35,522 bases of DNA, from contig NW_014577066.1 of assembly GCF_000485595.1 (NCBI RefSeq), positions 628,421 to 663,942 on the forward strand, read 5' to 3'. The notes beneath the pieces were generated by a model. It was not told the DNA's origin and searched no databases. It worked only from the letters and a program-made list of their open reading frames with translations. The stretch comes from Priapulus caudatus (Eukaryota > Priapulida > Priapulimorpha > Priapulimorphida > Priapulidae). Shown in pieces: positions 8,709 through 19,442 of the stretch (positions are counted from its first letter, which is position 1; every line of letters starts with the position of its first letter). The position numbers and the translations under genes are program-made.

Positions 8709-9502
8709 TATATATGGTCAGTTACTGGAAGAACAAATTTACTGGCATGTGATACACGACTCGACAGTAGGCTTACTCAGTATAATCGCAGGTGCAATGT
8801 GGTAAGAACACTAATTTAAAGATAGCTACACGGCCACATAAGCGCTAAGGCTAAATACGGGCCGACCTAGCTTGAAGGTACTAAGTCTGTGCACTGCATG
8901 GTGTATAAGACCAAAAACACTGAACGAGGTGCGATCGGTCGTAAAAGCACGTCATAGGTGGGCCACGGGCCGTCAAGCCTGTATGTTAGAACTGACCTGT
9001 GACCCAAGACGATTGACCTTCGACCTTTGGAGGTCCAGTTACGAGTTAAACCGATCGCGCAGCAGCAGTGTGTTATTTATTGCATTTGTCACTATGTGGG
9101 TCGGCGCGTATGAAATTGTCGCACGTGTTGCTAATCGTTTCGCAGACGCGATGAACAATAATCGTGTATAATTATCGCACAACGTGACACGTCGTTAGAG
9201 TGTCGTATCAGTGTCACTGCTCGCGCATGTGCGTCGTCTCTGTAGAGTTCAGAGCGTCATTCAGTACGGTGTAATAGCACAGCAGAGCACGCATTGACTC
9301 GCGTACGTGCTGAGCGAGCGAGCGAGCATCCATCGATCTACCCGTGAAGCGGTTCTGTGTTAATCGGCGTGCTCTGGTTTCCCGACGTACGTGGTAACTA
9401 ATCATGCGTTAATGAGCGGCAGGCGATCGCTAAGCATCGCCACCGAGGCCATCTCTTACGTCTCGGCTCGGCCGACGGTGCTAACTACTCGAGCAGCGTC
9501 GC
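8709..9502. other. Unannotated stretch, no supported gene
   Basis: Mixed DNA. Open frames of about 99 codons (8872-9171) and 63 codons have no visible family. CpG is frequent from 9040 to 9480 without a clear TATA box or donor. Confidence 0.4.
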
Positions 9503-9735
9503 TGACACACACACACACACACACCACACGCAGAGCGACGCACACGCACACGCACTATCGTCCACGACCACACACGCACAACGCGCACGGCGCAACGCAC
9601 GCACGGCCCCGAGCGGAGCGCACAGGCACAGCACACGGCGCGCGCAACACACACACGCAGCACGCATGTACACAGCAGCCGCGCGCACACGCACACGCAG
9701 CACGCACACGCGCAGCGACGCAATAACGCACACAT
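9503..9735. repeat. Cryptic (AC)/(CG) simple repeat
   Basis: ACACAC and CACGCA mixtures with GCGCGCACG and AGCACGC inserts. Alternating purine-pyrimidine throughout, hence Z-DNA prone. The long Cys/Val/Arg-rich frames on the - strand are artefacts. Confidence 0.85.
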
Positions 9736-9961
9736 GCCACAGGGATGTGTTGAGACGCACGTACACCGAGACTTATCTGCATGTTTGCTCTTTGAGCAAC
9801 TCGCAGGCAGGCACAGCAGGAGACTCGTTGACTTGTTAAAATGGGGGTGATACTCCATTATGAGTGAATGTTGCCCCACTTTAATGTCATTGAAGGTGCA
9901 TAATAACACATATAGTTATATTATATGTCTCATGATATTTAGTTTTGTGGTTTAATGTCAT
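9736..9961. other. Short unique stretch
   Basis: No motif seen apart from a T/A-rich transition toward the telomere-like repeat. Confidence 0.4.
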
Positions 9962-9989
9962 TTAGGTTAGGGTTAGGGTTAGGGTTAGG
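9962..9989. repeat. Interstitial telomeric repeat (TTAGGG)n
   Basis: About four and a half GGTTAG hexamers in head-to-tail order. TTAGGG is the ancestral animal telomere repeat. Short internal copies are usually explained by repair of a break or by ancient fusion. Confidence 0.9.
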
Positions 9990-10068
9990 ATTATTAATCA
10001 TTAATCATTAATCATTAATCATTAATCATTAATCATTAATCATTAATCATTAATCATTAATCATTAAT
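9990..10068. repeat. (ATTAATC)n heptamer array, ~11 perfect copies
   Basis: A 7-bp unit repeated without error and abutting the TTAGGG tract. Consecutive units create TTAATCATTAA every 7 bp, which is the core of the HNF1 palindrome TTAATNATTAA and also a homeodomain ATTA/TAAT cluster. Function is inference. The perfection of the copies indicates recent expansion. Confidence 0.92.
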
Positions 10069-10108
10069 GATATCAAAGTTAGGAGCACTCCTAATGGAGC
10101 GTTAGCCT

Positions 10109-10120
10109 AAAATGGCGGCT
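10109..10120 (+). promoter_or_regulatory. YY1-like site overlapping a start codon
   Basis: AAAATGGCGGCT matches the YY1 consensus AAnATGGCGGC, which in animals often overlaps the transcription or translation start. The ATG at 10112 opens a 12-codon frame (MAAAKRSKSEIH) that ends at 10150. A spliced continuation would need the weak AAAA|gtgaaa site. A 6-bp-arm palindrome TAGGAG-CA-CTCCTA lies just upstream (10080-10093). Confidence 0.35.
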
Positions 10121-10374
10121 GCTAAAAGATCGAAAAGTGAAATCCACTGATTTGCCGATACGCACTGTAGCGTAATCACATTTGTTTGCTCATGCTGTAC
10201 AACCATCGATGTCTCTGTAGATCCACGCTCGCTGTAACCTTCCCGTTTTCACCGACATTGCATTGTTCGCCTTTAGCGTTGTCGTTAGCAAAGGCGCGTT
10301 CACAGAGGGAGCAGTGATCGGGGTTAATATCGCGGAAGGTTCGCGGATGTTTCCGTGTGTTACCGGATGTTAAC
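10121..10374. other. Unannotated stretch, nothing recognised
   Basis: Unique DNA. A 66-codon frame on the - strand has no features. Confidence 0.4.
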
Positions 10375-10475
10375 AACTGTTGTTCGGTGTCGCCGGGTGT
10401 TGCTGATTGTTGCTGATTGTTGCCGGGTGTTGTCGGTGTGGCCGCTGTATTAGTGACTGTTGCTGCGTGTTAGCG
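10375..10475. repeat. GT-rich minisatellite, left part
   Basis: Variants of TGTTGCCGGGTGTTGCTGAT repeat with a period near 13 bp. The same family of units resumes at 10832 on the other side of the foldback element, so that element probably inserted into an existing array. Confidence 0.75.
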
Positions 10476-10831
10476 TACAGGCACTTGAAACGTCTCAATT
10501 AAAAAATAATGGTAAATAAACACGAAATGTATTTACTACCAAAGTCTTAATGTTTCTCTACTCTCTTTCGCCTATTATTACTGATAACTTGCTGTAAATG
10601 CCGTTAAAATGCTCCTCTGCAACACGCACGCACGCCCTGTGCACACATATGCAAACAACAAGAATAATAGAATGGCGTGCGTGCGTGTTGCAGAGGAGCA
10701 TTTGAACGGCATTTACAGCAAGTTATTAAAAATAATAGGCGAAAGAGAGTAGAGAAACATTAGGACTTCGGTAGTAAATACATTTCGTGTTTATTTACTC
10801 TTTTTTTTGATCGAGACGTTCCAAGTGTGTG
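10476..10831. mobile_element. Large foldback element, ~158-bp arms, kin of the 6115 element
   Basis: Left arm 10478-10636 and right arm 10674-10831 are reverse complements at roughly 90% by eye around a 37-bp loop. The terminus ACAGGCACTTGAAACGTCTC matches the 6115 element terminus CACAGGCACTTGAAGCGTTT at 17 of 19 aligned bases. The right terminus is more decayed (GACGTTCCAAGTGTGTG). It encodes no protein. A clean target duplication cannot be read because both flanks lie in a repetitive array. The outer arm recurs in part at 34645-34712. Confidence 0.85.
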
Positions 10832-11050
10832 CGGGTGTTGCCGGTTGTCGGCGGGTGTTGCTAATTGTTGTCGACTATTGACTGTGCGGCCGCAGTGATA
10901 GTGGCTGTTTGGGGTAGACTACGTTAGCGGGTGTTGGGGGTACGTTGGCGCGTGTTGGCTGTGTGGCCGCAGTGATGGTGGGTGTTGGTTGTGGTGGTAG
11001 CGGGTGTTGGTGGGTGGTGTTAGCTGAAGGCGGCCGTTGTGTGGCCGCTG
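10832..11050. repeat. GT-rich minisatellite, right part
   Basis: Variants of GCGGGTGTTGCCGGTTG and a longer unit containing GTGTGGCCGCAGTGAT(A/G)GTG at 10888 and 10961. G-rich on this strand with several GGG runs. Confidence 0.75.
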
Positions 11051-11535
11051 ACCCGAGTGCCAACTCTAACGAGACTCAGCAGGTGAAAGAAGGTCAGTGG
11101 TGGTCGCGTGGCTGGTTGCGTGCGCGCACGCGAACAGGCGCGCCGTTGTTTGGCCCACGACTCTTATTCATATACTCGAATCCCGGCGCCAAAAAACGCC
11201 CGATGTTAGGCTTGTAGGAGGGAACGCCGACGCGTGATGCGTAATAGAGGGTGGAGGTGGGGTTCACGCTTGCTGCTAGCGACTGCTGTGGCGGTAGCGG
11301 TGGTGTGGTGTCGCGGACTGTTGCGTCTCGCCACGGACATCGTCTGCTTCTGGTATAATTATCAGGGCTGCGAGTCGACACGCGATGAGAGAGCGGGGTT
11401 ATGGGCATCGTTCATGGCCTGGTGCCAAGTAATTGTGACGTTACTTGCACAGCTGTGGGGTGGCTGGCTCGTTTTTCTTCGTCTCGCGTTGCCTCTTGTT
11501 CTGGCTCGGCCTCCTCCAACTCTTTAACTTACAGG
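11051..11535. other. CpG-containing unique stretch
   Basis: GC-moderate DNA with frequent CpG. Open frames of 97 to 104 codons on both strands overlap one another and show no domain or splice structure. Confidence 0.4.
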
Positions 11536-11536
11536 C

Positions 11537-11615
11537 TCTCTCTCTCTCTCTCGCCCGCTCTCATTCTCTCTGTCTCGTCCACTTTCTCTCTCTCTCTCTC
11601 TCTCTCGCTTTCCAT
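11537..11615. repeat. (TC)n-rich tract
   Basis: CTCTCT runs with CGCC, TGTC and TTTC interruptions. Confidence 0.9.
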
Positions 11616-11657
11616 TTTTCTCATTTTCTGTTTCTTTTACTCTCTTTTTATATCTGT

Positions 11658-11870
11658 TTGTATGTCTGTCTGTCGGTCTGTCATCCCGTCCTCCCGTCCA
11701 TCCGTCTGTCTTTCTGTCTGTCTGCCTGTCTGTTTGTTTGTTTGTCCGTCCGCCCGTCCGTCCGCCTGTCCGTCCGTCCGCCCGTCCGTCCGTCCGCCCG
11801 TCTGTCCGTCAGCCCTTCCGTCCGTTTGTCCGTCCGTCTGTTTGGCTGTCTATCTGTCTGTTTGCTATCA
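11658..11870. repeat. (GTCT)/(GTCC)/(GTTT) tetranucleotide array
   Basis: Some fifty tetranucleotides of the form GTNY, shifting from GTCT through GTTT to GTCC and GCCC and back. The Ser/Pro/Val/Cys-rich frames of 189 and 200 codons across it are artefacts of the 4-bp period, which cycles through all three frames. Confidence 0.93.
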
Positions 11871-12099
11871 CTCGTTTATAACAATCCTATTTGTAGATAT
11901 TTCTGCCTATTCCAGCTTAACGGTACAGTACCTCTTATGCAATCGTGTGTCGGTTTTGTCAGGCAGATAATCATGTTTGCGTTGTCAGGAAATGTTTGTT
12001 TGGCATCCATTTTTATCGCGAACGACGAAAGATGCGTGACCATGTAAGGGCTTACGCTAGTGCACGCACGTTCAGTAAATATATTGCTCTGCTGTCTGT
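11871..12099. other. Short unique stretch
   Basis: Nothing recognised. Confidence 0.4.
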
Positions 12100-12345
12100 G
12101 CTGATGTGCGTGTGAGTGACCGTGTATGTGTGTGCGTGCGTGTGTTTGCGCGTGGGCGTATGCGTGTTACTGTGGGTTTGCGTGAGCGTGTGCGTGTGCG
12201 TATGCGTGCGCGTATGGGTGAGCGTGTGCGTTTCGGTGTGTATGTGCGTATGCGTGTGAGCGTTCTTACGCTTGCGTGTACGTGCGTGTATGCTGGGTGT
12301 CTGCGTACGAGCGTGCGTGTATGGGTGCGCGCGTGCGCGTTAACC
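12100..12345. repeat. Cryptic GTGC/GTAT simple repeat
   Basis: GTGCGTGTGC, GTATGCGTG and GAGCGTGTGC phrases with a loose 6-bp period. Alternating purine-pyrimidine. Confidence 0.85.
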
Positions 12346-13190
12346 CAATACATCGCACAAACGATCTCGAAATGCTTGTCTACTCGAGCTGCTTTACAGC
12401 TAGTTCACATAATAGGCCATGCTGCGGATCCAAATCTAAGGGCTCACTGTGTGTATGGGTTTAAAAACAACAACAACACCCGATATATTTTCAAACCTAT
12501 GTGAGAGTCCACACTTTCCCCCTCCAAGTTCACTGTTATTTAACTTCTCTACCGTCAACCCTCTTTTTTTCATCTCCTTTCCCACTCACTATCCCTCCTT
12601 TTCTCCCGACATATTGATCTACCTACCCCGCTATACGTCCAGCTATCTTCATCTACCGCCATCTTTTTTCATTCAGCATGTAACCAGGAGAACGTGAAAG
12701 GCTCGTCTCCTTCTGGTTTATAACGTAGGATGACGCGGCTGGATGCGGTGAGAGGATGTAGCTTAACTACGCTCCTCCCTGCCGATTCACACCTTTATTT
12801 ACCTATTTTAATCTCTCTGATTTTCAATATAGCATCTACTGCCTCCCTCGAGGAGCTGTTAGCGCCTGCATGCGACTACTGCCCTATCTCTCAGTCACCC
12901 TCCATACCTGTCCCTCCCCTTATCGTCCCTTTAGGCTATGTACCCACTTCACCCAGACCTGCCAAGCATATAAAGAAAGTTGTTGCGATATTTTCGGTGG
13001 CTGTGTCTATTCAGGATACCGGCCCAGTTAGCCTGTGGCTATTTTGTTATGGGTCAGTAAGAGCTGTACGGTTTCTTTTCTGTCCGAATATATTCGAATT
13101 TACTCGCCTCGAGTGAAACCTCTGACCGGCACGCTTAAAAAATATAATATGGGCATGGGCGCCCCGAGCCCTAGAGGGCGTGTTAAAAGA
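12346..13190 (+). other. Unannotated stretch with a 128-codon frame of doubtful status
   Basis: Pyrimidine-rich from 12500 to 12660. An ATG frame at 12730-13116 gives 128 codons with hydrophobic segments (YLPILISLIFNIAS near residue 23) and a Pro-rich middle. There is no known motif, no Kozak match of note and no splice context, and the base composition is not distinct from the surroundings. A 12-bp perfect palindrome GCCCTAGAGGGC lies at about 13170. Confidence 0.3.
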
Positions 13191-13245
13191 GCAGAATACA
13201 TAAATAAATAAATAAATAAATAAATACATAAATACATAAATAAAT
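13191..13245. repeat. (AAAT)n microsatellite
   Basis: About twelve AAAT units with two ACAT variants. Confidence 0.93.
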
Positions 13246-13289
13246 GTACTGCGCTAACGGGTAGTGCACTAACGTTCCGTGCCGCGTGA

Positions 13290-13530
13290 TTAAACCTGTG
13301 CGATGAACCAGTGTACTGTCCAACAGGGATTGACCTGTGATGAACTAGTGTACTGTCCAGTAGGGAGTGACCTGTGGGGAACAAGTGTACTGTCCAGCAG
13401 GGATTGACCTGTGGGGAACAAGTGTACTGTCCAGTAGGGAGTGACCTGTGGTGAACCAGTGTACTGTCCACCGACAAGCGTCCTGTCTAGGAAGAGATTA
13501 CCTTTAGTGAACCTATATCCTGTCTAAAAG
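13290..13530. repeat. 37-bp tandem repeat, five good copies with decayed edges
   Basis: GTGTACTGTCC starts at 13311, 13348, 13385, 13422 and 13459, an exact 37-bp period. Each unit continues with (AG)YAGGGA(T/G)TGACCTG and TG(A/G)(T/G)GAAC(A/C). Alternate units look most alike (GCAGGGATTG versus GTAGGGAGTG), hinting at a 74-bp dimeric unit. Copies at the edges are degraded. The unit is not a multiple of three. Confidence 0.9.
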
Positions 13531-14607
13531 TTTGTTGAGCTGAAACGGGCCAGCGTTCCGTCAATCGCGGCTCAATGCTAAAGCACTCGGCTGCGTAACG
13601 CTTTAAAATACGGGATAAACGCCAAGCCACTTTACCGGCCACGGGTCTTGACACGGCGTTCGCTTTGTATTTAAAATAAGCATCGGCGTGTGTATCTTAC
13701 TGGCAGAATACGAAGGCTCGTGTGTGAGAAAGTCCGCAGAATGGCATTTGTGAGTTGTCACGCAGAACAGCAGTAGCGCGCGGTCGTAAAAACTTGAGCA
13801 AATTTTAAATCACTAGCTTGACCCGCATTGCGTACGCTTTAAAACGCGCCGAAACCAGATATGCATTTCTAATCTTTGCGGGTCACAGGTTCAAAGGCCC
13901 GGATGCGAAGAATTCGTGTTGCACGTCAACGTGCGTGTTCGTTTGCATAGCTGGCAATGCGGAGGTAATGTGTAAGATGCCGTCTTAGATAACGCATTAA
14001 ATATTCACCGCATTTCGGATTATAACAAAAAAGTGGTTGGATATTAAAGATGTTACGTAAGGTCGTCTACTACCATATATGGCAGGATCGGGTGAGAGCG
14101 GCCGCACTGTTTTCATTTTTGTGTTTCCTGTCTGTGGCTATGTGTTCAATTTGTCGAATCTCACAAATCTTTATAAAAGTGAATTTGACCAATTGCGTGT
14201 CAGCTAGTCTTTATATATGTAGAGCTCAGCAAGCATCAGTCATGGTTTGATGGGATCCTATCTGTAGCGTTCTACAATAAAAGGTCTGCACTCTGATCAA
14301 GACCCACGGGCACAAACGCCACAAGCGATTTAGTACAAAAAAGAAAGTAAAGTTGTTAAGATAGAGCTATAGTGTTCTGAATGGCAGCCCACATGTGAGT
14401 ATTGTTGTAAAGGGTTATAAGTTATCTACTGTTGCCAGTATTGACCTAGATTGCGGTATCGTGCCCCCGCCTCACACATAGGACCATCAGTTGTGTGACG
14501 ACAATATCTGCTTTTATTGCTGAGGAATAATCACTCTTTGCTTGTCGGTATATGTAGCCCCGTCCCTGGGGAAATCGACAAGGTTTTCCCTCCGACTCAA
14601 ATACCTG
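13531..14607. other. Unannotated stretch, nothing recognised
   Basis: Unique-looking DNA. GGTTCAAAGGCCC near 13887 resembles a tRNA B box but no matching A box or stems are visible. No exon is supported. Confidence 0.45.
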
Positions 14608-14735
14608 GAACAATTAATGAAAACATGAAAGATGAACAAGAAACATTAAAGAATTAAAACCAGAGAAATAAAGAACCACAAAGAATTAAAGAAACAATTA
14701 AAGAAAACATTAAAGATGAATACATCTTTAATCAT
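14608..14735. repeat. A-rich degenerate repeat ending in a hairpin
   Basis: AAAGAATTAAA and GAAAACATTAAAGATGAA phrases recur. The tract ends with a perfect 10-bp hairpin, ATTAAAGATG (14709-14718) and CATCTTTAAT (14723-14732). Confidence 0.6.
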
Positions 14736-17700
14736 TCATGGTAACCGTGTAACAAGTGTAGTTAATTTGTTACGAAACGTTATTCAACGTGACTCGGAAA
14801 GCTCTTCTCCTTCTATTTCTCTAGTGCCTGGGAACGCAACTTGATTAAGCTCAACCAATATTGACATGTAATATAAATTGATTTCAAGTCGGTGTTAAAT
14901 ATTGAAGCCAGGTTACACCCCATTTATGTATGCCACATACGGGATAACATGTATATAACGCAATCCGAAATGTCAACATTACGCATCGAAGGACGCACCA
15001 TACATACTAAATAGTAGCTTATATGCCAATACATGTAGCCATGCCGACACGGCTAGACTATCTACTATACTTTGCGCATTCTACTCGCGTGTCTATCGAA
15101 GCTTTTGTACATCGTGTGACACTAGTGACCTGGGAAGGTTAGCTCATAAAGGCAGGCTGTTAAAACCTCTACTGTGCATATGTTTAGAGAGCAGCCTAAA
15201 GACGATGAACCACGAGATAACCATCTGTCTGACTAGAGCGTAAATGATTAGGCACAGAAAGAACAACGCCGCTGTGCGCACGATTTCAATTTCAGTTGAG
15301 CCTGCTGATTAAAAGGACGCAGCACACATCGACGTAGTTTTCTGGTCTGGCCGATGTTATTTAATATCAACGGTTAGATTTGCGTTCCTATAATGCTGTA
15401 GATATGACCAGTAACAACTGAAAGAAACAAAAGAGGTTAATAGCATCGTTAACTTAGTAATGAAAATGTACTTCTAATTCTGTTTGTAGCATGGTTATGC
15501 AATATTCTATACAAAATCTAGATATAATCATTTGCGTTACGTTATCATTTTCGGCTTTCATCGTATAGCGTTATTTCGTGTGTGGTGCCACCGCCTGTGT
15601 CAAAAATGACGAAGCTAAGCGATGCTAACACCGGTCAACCCGTCCTATGGCCCTGCTACAACAGAATAACACCGTGCGTGTCATTCAAAAGAAAATTTAA
15701 AGTTTTAACATCTGTCACTGATTCGCAACCGGTCATGCGTCCGCGAAGTGGTAAATGACGTTGGCGCACACGCCCCCTACTCGTCCGCGTATCGTTGGCG
15801 GCTCTGACCCAGCCCTGCATGTGTCCTGCGCGCGACATCAACAACGCACAAGTCAAGACGTTCGTTCTATTGAACCTATCACCTATAGCCGCCGGCGTGG
15901 CTGAGGTGGAGGGTCGTCACACGCGCAGCTGCAAATCCGATCTCTATCTGTTATTTATGATATCGAATATTATCAAGAGCTAATAAACTAAGCTAAGCTA
16001 ATCATGAGCTAAGGTGTTTATTAGCTCTATTAGCATATTATAGCTAGCAGCGTGAGGGATTGTGCTGGCGACAGAGATCGCTTGCGGTTGCAGTCTGTGG
16101 ATAATGAACGCATCGAAGTAGCGATGGAGTATTAATAGATTGTACCTATAGCGGTTGTTCTCGGTTTTGTTGATATCTTCGTTTTTCGTGTCGCCGTAGT
16201 CATGGCGCCTCATAAAGTCGAAAGTGATTAGCATTGACGTTTAGCAAGTGTGCGAATGTAGACACCTGCTTGTAGGTGAAATTTTCACGAGAGTCGGGGA
16301 TATTTTATTGTTGGTTATCTATCCATCTTCCGAGAAACCTGAATAATGACCTGACTAATGAGTGGGACCACTATTTTTAGTAATTAATTAAAAGATACAC
16401 AAATTCGTTAATTAACACGTGGGCAAGCCGTCTAAATATAGCTCCGGCCCACGTGTGCCGACGTGCTGGTTTTACGCCAAAAACTGACACTGTTTCCTAT
16501 AATAATACCGTTTCTTTACGGTTGTACTGCTATGTGACTACGCAGTAGTGCGTGCGTGTATTGGCTGCTTGCCATTGATCTGTACTAGAAGGTAGAGCTA
16601 ATGTTCAAGTGTAGGCCGTGCAAGCAGGTGCAACAATTAACTACCTATTTACCTGCGCTGTATATTGCAGGTAATTGTGTTATATGTTTAATGAGCGTGG
16701 GGATAATAGCCCCCCCCCCACCCACAAGAGTTAAACGTTTTTTTCTATTTTAAATTATGTCACTAACGTCACACTAAGTATTGGTAAAGAACCACTAGTC
16801 AACAGTATCGATTCGTTATCAATCTTCAAATGATTTGTACGACACCATGAGTTGAAGGTTGATGGATGCGAATTTAATATCGAGATAATATATATAACAT
16901 GGCATGCATGTGCCATTGTTGCCGTTAAACCTTTACTTAGAAATTCTACTAATGTCGTTCGCTGCGTGCTTACGGTCATGTCAGTTTAGCTGTAGTTTGT
17001 CAGTCAGGGCCATACATGCGTCACTCGCCTACATCTTGCCACATTTCTACAGTCACAGTAGTTATGACGGCTTATCACAACTCGATGATTAGCCACGGTC
17101 TATCGTCCGATAATCCGCGCGTTTTTGACAACAATCGCACTGAGTCCATGTGTAGATTACCTTTTCATTACGTATAAACTTGAGTTCTGGGATAATCGCT
17201 AGCTGAGTTATCCCCGAGGTCGGTCATAATCGTATTTGCCCGCCATGCACCACGGACGCGTTCTTAAAATTTGTAACCATATTTTAAGTATTATTTCTGT
17301 AACCGCGTAAGTGAAGGTCTCTCAATCGAGAAATGCTCGTTGAAACGGGTCTGTTAGTCGCGTACGTATGCCTGGGTGGTGCAAACTATCAATGTAATTT
17401 CTATTTGCATTTATAATGATGACGCGACGACCCTGACACACATCTCTGCAATCTTCGAATTACTACGCTATAACTGGATGCGATATTATAAGGGGGTTCT
17501 CAAACAATTTACCCCGCATCATCGGGTTATTTTTCAGCTTTTCGGAGAACTATAGAGTGTAAAAAAGCTAATTCTGTTTCCACACAACTCGTTACATGAG
17601 CTTATATGGCGTCAGCACGGGTTTGTTATCTGTGTGTTGACTCGCATGGCTGAGCGTGGGTGCGTGGAGTACTAGCGTGAGAGGTGTGTGTGATTCATCC

Positions 17701-18595
17701 TCTCGTACGTCATCACTCAACTATCGTTCGTTACGGCTCCGTGTACACTCACGAATTCTTTGGAATCGCACAAAAGGCTCGTGGGGGCTTTAAAAAAAAA
17801 GAATGGCTATGCCTATTCTTGGAATTTACGAGGAGTGTTACCCACTCATGTTAAATGACCACGGCAGGTATCCGGTACAGCTGAAATGACCTATTGATCA
17901 TTCACAACTGCAACGAATCGAATGTGATTGTGCGCATGGGAGAATAGTGATGCATTGAATTCCGAAGCGGCGTGGGATATGCAGTGACGTTTTGGTAAAC
18001 CTAGTTCTCAACTATTAATCCCTGGTTAGCACACATGAGCACATGTAAGCACGTACTTGACTCGCGTGTATTCGGTATAGCACTGTTTCGCACCTGATAC
18101 AGCTGCACCAGGTGCCGATCGCATAAATGTTTGATCTAGTCAACGTGGCTTCATGGAGTCAAGCTCATCTTCCATGCTCCAGGACGGGCTAGCTTACTAT
18201 ATTGCAGGATAGATATACGATATTCTTTGTAGTAAATAGCAGTGAGGTCTCTTTACAGTTCTCGTTTTTACCGTATTACTTGCAATTGCGTATGGGTCTA
18301 CCACCAATTGCGTACATCATCTAAAAGTTTAAATCATGCTCACTTGAAATATTACTCAAGACAGAGACAACGAATAGCTCGTTCTTAACTACATCTGGCA
18401 TCTTTATTCGAAACACATGACCCTAGAAACTTGTTCGACCCGTGCGACTTGGCATCCGTACGAAACCCTAACCGTATTAGAAAATTTTCAGGTCTATTAA
18501 GTCACTACTGAATCAACGTCGATGGCTTGGCGGGGCGTCTCGTGAACCCCCGCCTCCCTCTCACTCTCGGCCGGCTGTCGAGCGTGGCATTTTTT
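14736..18595. other. Long stretch without supported genes
   Basis: Nearly 4 kb of unique-looking, mildly AT-rich DNA, presumably intergenic. Visible items are a hairpin with perfect 13-bp arms AGAGCTAATAAAC (15976-15988) and GTTTATTAGCTCT (16016-16028), a C9 run at about 16711 and scattered short open frames (for example 15795-15983). None has splice or domain support. Confidence 0.5.
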
Positions 18596-18599
18596 CATT

Positions 18600-18775
18600 A
18601 ATTAAGCGCGCGTGAGTATTAGGTTAGCAGGCCGGTGACTGACTGCGCCCGTTAGAGGCGCGGCGATTCTTTTTGCGGCCATTTTGGCAGCGACCCAGTT
18701 CGGCGGCTGCGGCGGCACGCCACAGCGGACAGCCGTCACCGCGTATATAACAGCGCTTTGTTTCTGTCGGCGGCG
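18600..18775. promoter_or_regulatory. CpG-island promoter with TATA box
   Basis: The DNA changes abruptly to GC- and CpG-rich sequence (GGCGCGGCG, GGCGGCTGCGGCGGCACG). TATATAA lies at 18744-18750, placing a + strand start near 18775. On the - strand, AAAATGGCCGC (about 18675-18685) is one base from the YY1 consensus and begins a 26-codon frame, so the island may be bidirectional. It is the obvious promoter for the exons that follow on the + strand. Confidence 0.6.
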
Positions 18776-18973
18776 GCGGCGGCATGCTGCGGTATTTATG
18801 AACGGCGTGCTGTCGCGCGTCACGTCGGGTGGGCGGCGGCATGTTGTCGTCGTCGCCGCCGTGCTGAGATCGCGGATTTCGAACTTTGTTGTTCTCTTCC
18901 TCTGGCAACTTGCATGGAAAGTGAAAATGATATCGTGGTAGTGGGTGGCGGGGAGGGGCTGTTTGAAGTGTAG
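18776..18973 (+). other. Candidate untranslated first exon
   Basis: From the inferred start to a strong donor GTGTAG|gtgagt at 18974. It contains (CGG)5 near 18769-18783 and GTCGTCGTCGCCGCC. An ATG at 18916 opens a 19-codon frame that ends in TAG exactly at the donor; this would be a uORF. All three frames are closed before the donor, so the exon is most simply 5' UTR. Confidence 0.45.
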
Positions 18974-19279
18974 GTGAGTGGGTTGGTGTTTGGGTGGGTG
19001 GATGGTTGTGGGGGGGGGCTTCTATTCTGATGCCGCCCGTGTGTTTAGTGACTGGTCGAGACGAGACGAGTGTGTGACTGGGTGGGAGGGGGGTCTTTTT
19101 ATGTCCTCAGTCATTTATTGATTTTCCCAATCGTTCAGTTGAGTTGAGAATATTTGGGTTTCTTTTTTAGCGGGAAGGGGACAGGAAAGGTACGATGTAG
19201 CTCGAGTTATTTTAATGTTTATACTACGAGTCAATTCTGGTGAGTGCGGTATATTATATAGCGATAGTTTATGTTTGTA

Positions 19280-19335
19280 TTCGTGAGTGTATGTGCGCGC
19301 ACGCGCGTACGTGCGTGCGTGCGTGAGTGTGTGCC
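19280..19335. repeat. GT/GC-rich simple repeat
   Basis: GTGCGCGCACGCGCGTACGT and GTGCGTGCG phrases, lying in the intron between the candidate first exon and the first coding exon. Confidence 0.8.
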
Positions 19336-19442
19336 ACTATAGTCAACCGGTAAATGCTTACGTGACTAGCAATTGATAAGTTTAAAGCTTGTAACGTGAT
19401 ATAAAAGCTCACACAGCATACGACTCTATTGTATATAAGGAA

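Noticed and set aside
9481-9909. 142-codon Cys-rich - strand frame
   Set aside because: Lies almost wholly in cryptic AC/CG repeat. Cysteine spacing follows the repeat and not a disulfide-rich family.
11401-12047. 189- and 200-codon + strand frames, the longest in the window
   Set aside because: They span (TC)n and GTNY tetranucleotide arrays; the same 4-bp period is open in two frames at once.
13887-13899. GGTTCAAAGGCCC, B-box-like, possible tRNA-derived SINE
   Set aside because: No A box at the required distance, no poly-A or simple tail, no repeat partner in the window.
18916-18972. DIVVVGGGEGLFEV as an FAD-binding N-terminus
   Set aside because: The glycine spacing is wrong for GxGxxG and the frame stops at once; more likely a uORF or chance.
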